Shown here: in pieces, positions 1 to 5,392 of the stretch | Layout: each line of letters begins with the position of its first letter | Position numbering within the stretch: position 1 is the first letter of the stretch | Source of the DNA: Candidatus Methylarchaceae archaeon HK01M | GTDB lineage: Archaea > Thermoproteota > Nitrososphaeria > Nitrososphaerales > JACAEJ01 | Assembly: GCA_024256245.1 (NCBI GenBank) | Contig: JAKLZD010000019.1 | Location: 1 to 5,392, forward strand | Direction: 5' to 3' | Length of the DNA stretch: 5,392 nt | Made by a program: the position numbers and the translations under genes | The notes under the pieces: generated by a model | What the model saw: the letters and a program-made list of their open reading frames with translations, nothing else | Told to the model about the DNA's origin: nothing | Database searches by the model: none

Positions 1-686
1 AGTATCACCATAATCCACTGACATTTAGCATCTGGTATGCTTTTTCTGAAAACTTCATACTTTCACTATCACATGATGAAGTTGTCTATGGTAAAGGCTC
101 CCTCCTCAGCAAGATGTCTGGTGACGATTGGCAGAAATTCGCTAACCTTAGGCTTCTCTTTGGATACATGTACGGCCACCCAGGTAAGAAACTTTTATTC
201 ATGGGTGGGGAGTTTGGCCAGTGGGATGAATGGCATCATGAAAAAAGCTTAGATTGGCATCTACTTAACTATTCTCCTCACCAAGGGGTACAGAAATGGG
301 TTAGGGATCTAAACCACGTTTACAAAAGAGAACCTGCTCTATATGAATTGGACTTTGACTCAAATGGCTTTGAATGGATAGATACATACGATTGGGAGCA
401 GAGTGTTATAAGCTTTTTAAGAAAAGGAAAGAACATGAAAGATTTGATTCTGGTCATATGTAATTTTACACCCGTTCCAAGAATGAACTACAGAGTAGGT
501 ATTCCGAAAAGTGGTTTTTGGAAGGAAATTTTAAACAGTGATGCAAAGGAGTATGGAGGAAGTGGTCATGGTAACTTCGACAAGGTCAAAGCCAAGCCAA
601 TACCTTTTCACGGCAGATATTATTCGCTTTCCCTCACACTTCCTCCACTTGGTGTGCTTTTCTTAAAGACTGAAGGAGCACGATGA
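1..686 (+). CDS. glgB: 1,4-alpha-glucan branching enzyme, GH13 (C-terminal part; 5' end off the window)
   Basis: GlgB cuts alpha-1,4 chains and re-attaches them by alpha-1,6 links, building branched glycogen in the cytoplasm. The frame is open from base 3 and gives 227 residues before the TGA. Visible residues 22-34 contain GH13 conserved region IV (LSHDEVVYGKGSL); its Asp (codon 75-77) is the transition-state-stabilising residue. LLFMGGEFGQWDEW (64-77) and SLDWHLL follow, then the all-beta C-terminal domain with NFTPVPR (154-160) and SLSLTLPPLG. About 202 residues follow the catalytic Asp, as I recall for E. coli GlgB, so the 3' end looks intact; the N-terminal and first barrel parts lie to the left. 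Oddities are Ser for the usual Pro before LSHDEVV and Tyr for the usual His after it. The stop overlaps the next start (ATGA), indicating an operon. Confidence 0.96.
   Translation, partial: YHHNPLTFSIWYAFSENFILSLSHDEVVYGKGSLLSKMSGDDWQKFANLRLLFGYMYGHPGKKLLFMGGEFGQWDEWHHEKSLDWHLLNYSPHQGVQKWVRDLNHVYKREPALYELDFDSNGFEWIDTYDWEQSVISFLRKGKNMKDLILVICNFTPVPRMNYRVGIPKSGFWKEILNSDAKEYGGSGHGNFDKVKAKPIPFHGRYYSLSLTLPPLGVLFLKTEGAR
673..678 (+). promoter_or_regulatory. Strong Shine-Dalgarno AAGGAG for the frame downstream of glgB
   Basis: AAGGAG lies within the last glgB codons, 4 bases before ATG 683 and 7 bases before ATG 686. The second spacing is more usual, so translation probably starts at 686. It is the clearest ribosome binding site in the window, and it serves a frame that now encodes only a short remnant. 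The bacterial-type motif is mild evidence for a bacterial host. Confidence 0.6.
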
Positions 687-889
687 TGGAGATAGGGGCG
701 AGATACTCTGGCGATAGTATACGTGAATTTGCGGTCTGGGCTCCTTATAGAAAAAGGACATCGATAAAAATTAACATGGGTGGACTTGGATCAGATCCAC
801 CAAAGAGAATTGCTTTGGGAAACGACATAATGGTGAAAGGCTTAAGTTTTACAACTTTTTTACTCGATGTTGATGAGATCCATGGATAA
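683..889 (+). pseudogene. treZ: N-terminal remnant of malto-oligosyltrehalose trehalohydrolase (TreZ-like, CBM48/E-set start)
   Basis: TreZ (GH13, usually well over 500 residues) releases trehalose from maltooligosyl-trehalose made by TreY. This frame gives only 68 residues. Residues 2-29, including IGARYSGD and EFAVWAPYRKRTSIKI, resemble the TreZ N-terminus: a short Gly-containing first strand, then F-x-(V/L)-W-A-P-(F/Y)-x-K and a strand ending L/I-K-I/V. From about residue 32 the similarity fades; FLLDVDEI near the end could be a degraded match to the Y-x-L-D strand before the barrel. No catalytic barrel exists here, because the next gene starts at once. ATG 683 overlaps the glgB stop and TAA 887-889 overlaps the GH57 start, so the frame is probably still translated and may couple GH57 to glgB. 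Alternatives are a fast-diverging small CBM48-like protein or a GlgB/GlgX-type N-terminus; the WAPY-x-K pattern favours TreZ. Confidence 0.6.
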
Positions 890-3314
890 ATTCGTTTGTA
901 TTCATGGTCATTTTTATCAGCCACCGAGAGAGAATCCTTGGCTTGAGGAAGTAGAACTCCAAGAATCTGCTTATCCTTATCATGACTGGAATGAGAGGAT
1001 AAAAGCTGAGTGTTATGATCCAAACACGGCTTCTCGTATCATGAATCCAAAGGGCAAGATTTCAGGAATAGTGAACAATTATTCAAAGATAAGCTTCAAC
1101 TTCGGACCGACGCTTCTCTATTGGATGGAGAGGCATGCCCCACATATTTATGATGCTATCCTTGAAGCAGATAAAAAGAGTATAGAGAGGTTCTCTGGTC
1201 ATGGATCAGCTATAGCACAAGTTTATAACCATATAATAATGCCTCTCGCAAATAGGAGAGATAAATATACTCAGGTGAGATGGGGGCTCAAGGATTTTGA
1301 GAAGCGCTTTGAGAGGTCTCCAGAAGGTATGTGGCTTCCTGAGACCGCGGTAGATGTGGAAACTCTCGAGGTGCTTGCTGAATTAAGCCTGAAGTTCACT
1401 ATTCTAGCCCCCCACCAAGCAGCGAAGATCAGGGAGATTGATGGTCAGAAATGGTTTGATGTTACTGGAGGAAAAATCAATCCTAGAAGAACCTATCTAT
1501 GCCATCTCCCGTCGGGTAATACCATTAATATTTTCTTTTATGACAGAGCGATATCACATGAAGTGTCTTTTGGCGGTCTCCTTAATAACGGAGAGATATT
1601 TGCTAAGAGGCTTGTCGGAGCATTTACCGAACTAGAAGTTAACCCGCAGCTTGTTCACATAGCTACGGATGGGGAGTTATACGGTCATCATCACCGCTTC
1701 GGCGACATGGCTTTGGCATACTGTCTTGATTACATAGAATCGAACAACCTAGCTAGAATAACGAATTATGGAGAGTTTCTTGAGAAGTTTCCTCCAAGAC
1801 ACGAAGTCCAAATAATTGAAAATACGTCTTGGAGCTGTGTGCACGGAGTTGAGCGTTGGAGGAGCAACTGTGGTTGTAACACTCGAAAGAAACCGGGGTG
1901 GAGCCAGGAGTGGCGCCAGCCACTAAGGGACGCTATGGACTCGCTAAGAGAAAGGCTGGATCCTCCCTTCGAGATCAAAGCTTCAAGATACCTCAAGGAT
2001 TCTTGGGAAGCTAGGGACAACTACATCGTGGTAATTCTCAACAGGTCTAAACAAAATGTTGAAGACTTTTTTGCTAAACATGCCAAAAAAGACTTGTCTG
2101 AGGAGGAGAAGAGGATGGTTCTGAAGCTTCTCGAAATGCAGAGATATACTATGCTTATGTACTCGAGCGATGGATGGTTCTTCGACGAAATATCTGATAT
2201 TGAGGCTGTACAGATAATGCGATGTGCGACCAGAGCTATGCAACTTGGGTACGAGTGTCTCGGTGCTCAGTTGGAGTCGGAATATATCAGCATACTAAAG
2301 AATGCTCCAAGCAACATCCCTAAGTTTGAGAACGGGGCAAAAGTTTTCGATATGTTCGTGAAGCCAGCCGTCGTAGACCTTATTAAGGTTGGTGTACATC
2401 ATGCCATCTCTTCTCTTTTCAACCGAAAGGAATCAGGGTTGTCAAAGGTGTACTGCTTCAACGTAGATGATCAGATATATGAAGTATCCAAATCAGGAAG
2501 GCTTATGCTAGTCATAGGTAGGTCAAGTATTTCTTCTGAAATTACTTGGGATAAGGAGGTTATCAGTTTCTCTGTGTTATGGTTGGGCGATCATAATGTC
2601 TATGGGGGAGCCAGAGAGTTTATGGATGATAATACATTCTCAGCTATGCGTGATAAAATCAAATCGAGTTTCGAAAGAGACGATATACGGGAGATGGTAA
2701 GATCGATGGACGAGTTCTTTGGGACCAGTAGTTACTCGCTAAAAAACCTCTTCAAAGATGAGCAGATGAGAATAATAAACAGCATATTACAAGTCTCTCT
2801 AGAGAATGCCACGTACTACTATAGACGAATTTTCGAGGATAACTATCCTGTGATGCGGTTCTTAAAGGATATTGGGATAATCCCTCCGAAGGCGCTGCAA
2901 GCGGCTATGGACATAGTAATAAATTTAGAGATACAGAAAGCTTTAGCTGCTGAAGAGATCGATATAAAGTTGGTAGAGAGATTAGTAGAGAATGCAAGAA
3001 GATTCTCAATAGGACTTGATGAAGGTCTGATTGGCCTAAAGGCGAGTTCAAAGATAGCCTCAGAGTTAGGAAAGTTAGTCAACCAGCCCGAGAACATAAA
3101 AGATCTTGAGAAGGTTGAAAGATTAGTAGAGTTATTGATTAAACTTCCTATACGACTCGATTTATGGCAGTCCCAAAACATGATCTTCTCGCTTGGTAAG
3201 AAGTATTATCATTCTATGAGAGAAAGAAGTAAAAAAGATGAGGAAGAAGCAGCTAGATGGTTGGTTGCTTTCGAGAGGTTAAGTGAAAAAATAGGGGTCC
3301 AAGTTCAGCTATGA
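882..3314 (+). CDS. GH57 family glycoside hydrolase with DUF3536-type C-terminal region
   Basis: This is an 810-residue cytoplasmic protein with no signal peptide or membrane segment. All five GH57 regions are visible: HGHFYQPP (8-15); GHGSAIAQVYNHIIMPL (106-122); GMWLPE (149-154), with Glu154 the expected nucleophile; ATDGELYGHHH (261-271), with Asp263 the expected acid/base; and TSWSCVHGVERW (315-326) followed by NCGC (329-332). The rest, about 340-810, fits the DUF3536 partner region and ends in charged, probably helical segments. GH57 enzymes act on alpha-glucans (amylase, branching, glucanotransferase, pullulanase), but to my knowledge the reaction of this subgroup is unassigned. The location between glgB and malQ points to glycogen or maltodextrin. 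Start choice: ATGs at 867 and 873 are in frame, but 882 sits directly before the conserved FVCIHGH strand and overlaps the preceding TAA by 8 bases. No strong SD is seen, so translation is probably coupled. Confidence 0.93.
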   Translation: MDKFVCIHGHFYQPPRENPWLEEVELQESAYPYHDWNERIKAECYDPNTASRIMNPKGKISGIVNNYSKISFNFGPTLLYWMERHAPHIYDAILEADKKSIERFSGHGSAIAQVYNHIIMPLANRRDKYTQVRWGLKDFEKRFERSPEGMWLPETAVDVETLEVLAELSLKFTILAPHQAAKIREIDGQKWFDVTGGKINPRRTYLCHLPSGNTINIFFYDRAISHEVSFGGLLNNGEIFAKRLVGAFTELEVNPQLVHIATDGELYGHHHRFGDMALAYCLDYIESNNLARITNYGEFLEKFPPRHEVQIIENTSWSCVHGVERWRSNCGCNTRKKPGWSQEWRQPLRDAMDSLRERLDPPFEIKASRYLKDSWEARDNYIVVILNRSKQNVEDFFAKHAKKDLSEEEKRMVLKLLEMQRYTMLMYSSDGWFFDEISDIEAVQIMRCATRAMQLGYECLGAQLESEYISILKNAPSNIPKFENGAKVFDMFVKPAVVDLIKVGVHHAISSLFNRKESGLSKVYCFNVDDQIYEVSKSGRLMLVIGRSSISSEITWDKEVISFSVLWLGDHNVYGGAREFMDDNTFSAMRDKIKSSFERDDIREMVRSMDEFFGTSSYSLKNLFKDEQMRIINSILQVSLENATYYYRRIFEDNYPVMRFLKDIGIIPPKALQAAMDIVINLEIQKALAAEEIDIKLVERLVENARRFSIGLDEGLIGLKASSKIASELGKLVNQPENIKDLEKVERLVELLIKLPIRLDLWQSQNMIFSLGKKYYHSMRERSKKDEEEAARWLVAFERLSEKIGVQVQL

Positions 3315-3321
3315 ACACCCC
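3294..3321 (+). other. Imperfect hairpin across the GH57 stop codon
   Basis: GGGGT (3294-3298), a 4-base bulge CCAA, GTTCA (3303-3307), a 4-base loop GCTA, then the continuous right arm TGAACACCCC (3312-3321) complementary to both left segments: 10 base pairs in all. The GH57 TGA is the first three bases of the right arm. No T-run follows, so it is not a classical intrinsic terminator; mRNA-end protection, partial attenuation before malQ, or chance are possible. Confidence 0.4.
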
Positions 3322-3484
3322 AATCGCCACATATATGCTACAGTCTCAAGCCTTATTTATATTCTCAGATGCAAGAAACCGAGTTGATTATTTCCGTTTG
3401 ATTAGTTGGAGCAGTAATAACACATCACACATGGGTCAGGTGCTCGAAAGTTTCACTGTATTATTGTTAATAGATCATGAGTGA
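3311..3484 (+). CDS. Possible 57-residue ORF between GH57 and malQ (unrecognised)
   Basis: A frame opens with ATG 3311, overlapping the GH57 stop as ATGA, and runs to TGA 3482-3484, 7 bases before malQ, filling the spacer. I recognise no motif. The product would be rather Ser/Leu-rich with no convincing membrane segment. The nearest SD-like sequence, AGGGG (3293-3297), is 13 bases from the ATG and inside the hairpin stem, so translation would be poor. An open frame this long can arise by chance in about 180 bases of AT-rich DNA. Its neat fit between two genes is the only reason to list it. Confidence 0.15.
   Translation: MNTPIATYMLQSQALFIFSDARNRVDYFRLISWSSNNTSHMGQVLESFTVLLLIDHE
3384..3404 (+). 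repeat. Short direct repeat TTGATTA, 14-base period, upstream of malQ
   Basis: TTGATTA occurs at 3384-3390 and 3398-3404, start to start 14 bases, about 90-110 bases before the malQ start. It could be a tandem regulator site or a -35-like TTGATT element, but no convincing -10 sits 16-18 bases downstream of either copy. Chance is quite possible in an AT-rich spacer. Confidence 0.2.
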
Positions 3485-3485
3485 T
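3459..3485 (+). promoter_or_regulatory. Two adjacent small palindromes just before malQ
   Basis: TATTA-TTGT-TAATA (3459-3472) and ATCA-TGAG-TGAT (3474-3485) stand side by side, ending 6 bases before the malQ ATG at 3492. They could form an operator or a weak structure around the ribosome entry site. GTGAT (3481-3485), 6 bases from the ATG, is the only SD-like match. A separate TATA-like TTTATATT lies at 3356-3363, which would matter only if the host is archaeal. No full bacterial promoter is evident. Confidence 0.18.
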
Positions 3486-3491
3486 GAATAG

Positions 3492-4994
3492 ATGGTTATG
3501 AGAAAAAGGGGTAGTGGGATTCTTCTTCATGTAACCTCTCTTCCATCGAATTTTGGCATAGGAGACTTAGGACCCTGGGCTTTCAAATTCGCTGATCTAC
3601 TTTCAGAGGCAAGACAAAGTTACTGGAATATCCTCCCCCTCACACCAACTAGCATGGAATATGGGAACTCACCTTACAAAGCAGATTCAAGTTTTGCAGG
3701 AAACACCTTGCTTATAAGCCCAAAACTGCTAGTAAAAGAAAAGTTTCTTCCTGATTGGCTTCTTAACAGTCTACAAGATCTACCTTCCAAACGAGTTGAT
3801 TACAAAGCAGTATCAGAGATCAAAAATCAAATAATCAAGAAAGCATATGAAGACTTCAGGCAAAAAATCAGGGACTATAGCTCTGAGTTTGAGACTTTTT
3901 GTGCTGAGAATTCGAATTGGTTGGATGATTATACACTCTATAAAGCTTTAAAAGAGGAAATCGGTAAACCATGGTATCTTTGGCCACCCCATTTGCGGGA
4001 TAGAGAAGAAGGAGCCTTGGAGGAAAAGAAGAGAAATCTGAAAGACCTTATAGAGCTTCAGAAGTTCGCGCAGTTCGTCTTCTTTAGGCAGTGGCGCTCC
4101 CTAAAAGAATATTGTATGAGTAAAAGGTTAAGCGTTATAGGAGATCTTCCCTTCTATGTGAGTCTAGACAGCTCAGACGTATGGGCTCACCCAGAGATAT
4201 TTAAGTTGGATATGGAAAAAAGACCTAAATTCGTTAGTGGTGTCCCACCCGACTATTTTAGTGATAGTGGACAACTCTGGGGCGACCCTGTATATGATTG
4301 GGTTCGACTAGCTGCGACACATTTTGAATGGTGGATGGATCGCATAGAACATAGCTTGAAACTCTTCGATATGCTACGCCTTGACCATTTTAGAGGGTTC
4401 ATTGCCTATTGGGAAGTCCCATCTTATGCTGAGAAAGCATTAAATGGAAAATGGGTTGAAATCCCATCAGAAGTTTTCTTCAATGCTCTTTTTAGCCGTT
4501 TCCCTGACCCCCCTCTCATCGCAGAAGATCTGGGCTTCATTACTGCTGAAGTAAGAGAAGTAATCAAAAAGTATGATATCCCTGGGATGAAGGTTCTCTT
4601 GTTTGCTTTTGGCGGATCTTCAGACAACCCTTACTTACCACACAACCATCTACGGAACGCCGTAGTCCTTACTGGAACCCACGATACCAATACGGTAAGA
4701 GGATGGTATACGGAAGAAGCAACTCAAGAAGAAAGGAACATGCTTTTTAAATATATAGGTAGGAAAACGTCAAAGGAAGAGGTCAGTTGGGAACTCATCA
4801 GACTCTCGATGATATCTGTAGCTAGTTTGAGCATCATTCCAATGCAGGATGTGCTTTCTCTTGGATCCGAATCAAGGATGAATCGTCCCGCGATATCTAT
4901 GAATAACTGGGAGTGGAGGGTTACAGAAGAGCAATTTGGGTGTGACGCGTTTTGGAGGCTTAGGGAAATGACCGAAATATTCGGACGATACTGA
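3492..4994 (+). CDS. malQ: 4-alpha-glucanotransferase (amylomaltase / disproportionating enzyme), GH77
   Basis: MalQ moves alpha-1,4-glucan segments between maltodextrins and releases glucose, linking short oligosaccharides to glycogen metabolism in the cytoplasm. The 500 residues equal the usual short bacterial form (Thermus-type), without the N-terminal extension of E. coli MalQ. Visible motifs: GILLHVTSLPS (9-19), LPLTPT and GNSPY-x-A-x-SSFAGN (48-71), IGDLPFYVS (216-224), FDMLRLDHFRGF (292-303) with nucleophile Asp298, LIAEDLG (342-348) with acid/base Glu345, and TGTHDTNTVRGW (394-405) with Asp398. The late motif QDVLSLGSESRMN (452-464) is followed by RPAISMNNWEWR; the usual P-G-T is missing but spacing to N-W-x-W-R is kept. 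ATG 3498 (residue 3) is an alternative start; neither has a clear SD. The gene is co-directional with the GH57 gene 177 bases upstream, so either readthrough or its own promoter could express it. Confidence 0.97.
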   Translation: MVMRKRGSGILLHVTSLPSNFGIGDLGPWAFKFADLLSEARQSYWNILPLTPTSMEYGNSPYKADSSFAGNTLLISPKLLVKEKFLPDWLLNSLQDLPSKRVDYKAVSEIKNQIIKKAYEDFRQKIRDYSSEFETFCAENSNWLDDYTLYKALKEEIGKPWYLWPPHLRDREEGALEEKKRNLKDLIELQKFAQFVFFRQWRSLKEYCMSKRLSVIGDLPFYVSLDSSDVWAHPEIFKLDMEKRPKFVSGVPPDYFSDSGQLWGDPVYDWVRLAATHFEWWMDRIEHSLKLFDMLRLDHFRGFIAYWEVPSYAEKALNGKWVEIPSEVFFNALFSRFPDPPLIAEDLGFITAEVREVIKKYDIPGMKVLLFAFGGSSDNPYLPHNHLRNAVVLTGTHDTNTVRGWYTEEATQEERNMLFKYIGRKTSKEEVSWELIRLSMISVASLSIIPMQDVLSLGSESRMNRPAISMNNWEWRVTEEQFGCDAFWRLREMTEIFGRY

Positions 4995-5144
4995 TTTGTG
5001 ATGTGGTAGGTGAACTAAGAAGAGATGTTAAAATCAACCTTGGTTTTCATGTCTGTTCAACGGGCTACTTTGTACCCTTAATGCGGCGTAATTATAGGTT
5101 CTCATCTCCAGCTGGTACAATTCCCTACTTTCTTGCCGTCTAAA
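4995..5144. other. 150-base spacer between convergent genes; no clear terminator
   Basis: malQ and the GT4 gene end facing each other here. I find no strong GC stem followed by a T-run in either direction. The best local structure is GGG-c-TAC-ttt-GTA-CCC (5062-5077), six pairs with a bulged C, with no U-tract on either side. The segment also carries a longer-range inverted repeat (listed separately). No gene or recognisable gene fragment was seen on either strand. Confidence 0.4.
5070..5120. repeat. 7-base inverted repeat TTGTACC / GGTACAA
   Basis: TTGTACC at 5070-5076 and its exact reverse complement GGTACAA at 5114-5120 are separated by 37 bases, in the spacer between convergent genes. 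The left arm overlaps the small bulged hairpin at 5062-5077, so the two structures are alternatives. The length is short enough to be chance; a bidirectional transcription-end structure is possible. Confidence 0.2.
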
Positions 5145-5392
5145 TTAATACCAAGGATGATAGCTGATGATGGTCTCTTTGGAGACGATCTTCCCATTTA
5201 TCAATTGATCTATGGTGGCGAGATGGTCTTTTACACCTCTGGGAAGTAAGAAATGTTCGGATACGAATTCTCTTCCTTTCTTTCCCATCTCCTCAGCTTC
5301 TTTGGGATGCCTTAAGAGGTATAGGATCTTTTCAGCCGTTTCCTCAACCGTGGAGACAAGAAAGCCGTTCCAACCATCCCTGATCTGCAAGG
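5145..5392 (-). CDS. GT4 glycosyltransferase, C-terminal end, TreT-like (5' end off the window)
   Basis: The reverse strand is open from the right edge to the TAA at 5147-5145, giving 81 complete codons. LQIRDGWNGFLVSTVEETAE followed by ILYLLRHP, MGKKGREFV and EHFLLPR is the typical end of a GT-B fold GT4 enzyme: the D-G-x-N-G-F-L-V loop comes after the nucleotide-sugar site, then the final helices. L-Q-I-x-D-G-x-N-G-F-L-V with V-E-E-x-A-E and F-L-x-x-R matches, from memory, the trehalose synthase TreT group (NDP-glucose plus glucose to trehalose) better than glycogen synthase or sucrose synthase types, but the donor-binding E-x7-E region is outside the window. A ~16-residue tail after the last family helix (GKIVSKETII onward) is unusual. 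The gene is convergent with malQ, hence a separate transcript. GT4 membership is secure; the TreT assignment is tentative. Confidence 0.85.
   Translation of the reverse strand, partial: LQIRDGWNGFLVSTVEETAEKILYLLRHPKEAEEMGKKGREFVSEHFLLPRGVKDHLATIDQLINGKIVSKETIISYHPWY

Noticed and set aside
37..252. 71-codon forward frame at the left edge
   Set aside because: It is out of frame with the clear GlgB sequence that covers the same bases.
867..881. Upstream ATG starts at 867 and 873 for the GH57 gene
   Set aside because: They add only 3-5 residues before the conserved first strand and have no SD; the start at 882 gives the usual short lead and the tight overlap with the preceding stop.
745..1023. 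Open reverse-strand frame of 92 codons across the TreZ remnant and the GH57 start
   Set aside because: It lies opposite the strongly conserved GH57 N-terminus, shows no recognised motif and is low in complexity (Ser-rich); it is a shadow of the forward gene.
1438..1635. 65-codon forward frame inside the GH57 gene
   Set aside because: An alternative frame within a gene with unbroken family similarity; no independent support.
1766..2243. Two overlapping reverse-strand open frames of 84 and 86 codons inside the GH57 gene
   Set aside because: They are opposite conserved GH57 region 5 and the following domain, with no family resemblance or ribosome site.
2843..3181. 112-codon reverse-strand frame opposite the GH57 C-terminal region
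   Set aside because: Ser/Asn/Phe-rich composition typical of the antisense of a helical, Lys/Glu/Leu-rich protein; no motif seen.
4424..4627. 67-codon reverse-strand frame within malQ
   Set aside because: Opposite the malQ segment containing acid/base Glu345; a shadow frame.
5034..5144. 36 open codons following the GT4 stop on the reverse strand
   Set aside because: This could hint at readthrough or a recent nonsense mutation, but the protein already extends past the usual GT4 end and the extension matches nothing I recognise; chance is the simpler reading.
5169..5190. Hairpin GAT-g-GTCTC-tttg-GAGAC-g-ATC near the 3' end of the GT4 gene
   Set aside because: It is inside coding sequence, has a central mismatch, and no T-run follows on either strand, so it was not called a terminator.

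Overview
The window holds part of a storage-glucan (glycogen/maltodextrin) locus. Four genes are securely recognised: the 3' end of a GH13 glycogen branching enzyme (glgB, entering from the left edge), a complete GH57 protein with a DUF3536-type C-terminal region, a complete GH77 4-alpha-glucanotransferase (malQ), and, convergent on the other strand, the last 81 complete codons of a GT4 glycosyltransferase that looks like trehalose synthase TreT. No rRNA, tRNA, CRISPR, insertion sequence or phage gene is visible.

Layout: glgB (1-686) stops inside an ATGA overlap with a 68-codon reading frame (683-889). Its first ~30 residues look like the start of malto-oligosyltrehalose trehalohydrolase (TreZ), but the catalytic barrel is missing. 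This frame in turn overlaps the probable start of the GH57 gene (882-3314). An imperfect hairpin straddles the GH57 stop codon. A 177-base spacer with a weak 57-codon open frame precedes malQ (3492-4994). A 150-base spacer separates malQ from the opposing GT4 gene (5145-5392).

How the genes fit together: GlgB makes alpha-1,6 branches in glycogen, and MalQ disproportionates maltodextrins. The GH57-DUF3536 protein presumably acts on an alpha-glucan, but its reaction is not known. The TreZ-like remnant suggests that a TreY/TreZ (glucan to trehalose) step was once encoded here and was lost. The GT4 neighbour may make trehalose from NDP-glucose and glucose instead; that link is inference.

Organism: GC content looks to be in the low 40s by eye, Arg is often AGA/AGG and Ile often ATA, which is common in thermophilic bacteria and archaea. 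GlgB is of the bacterial type and there is a good AAGGAG ribosome binding site, so a thermophilic or deep-branching bacterium is my first guess. An archaeon with bacterial-type glycogen genes cannot be excluded from this window.
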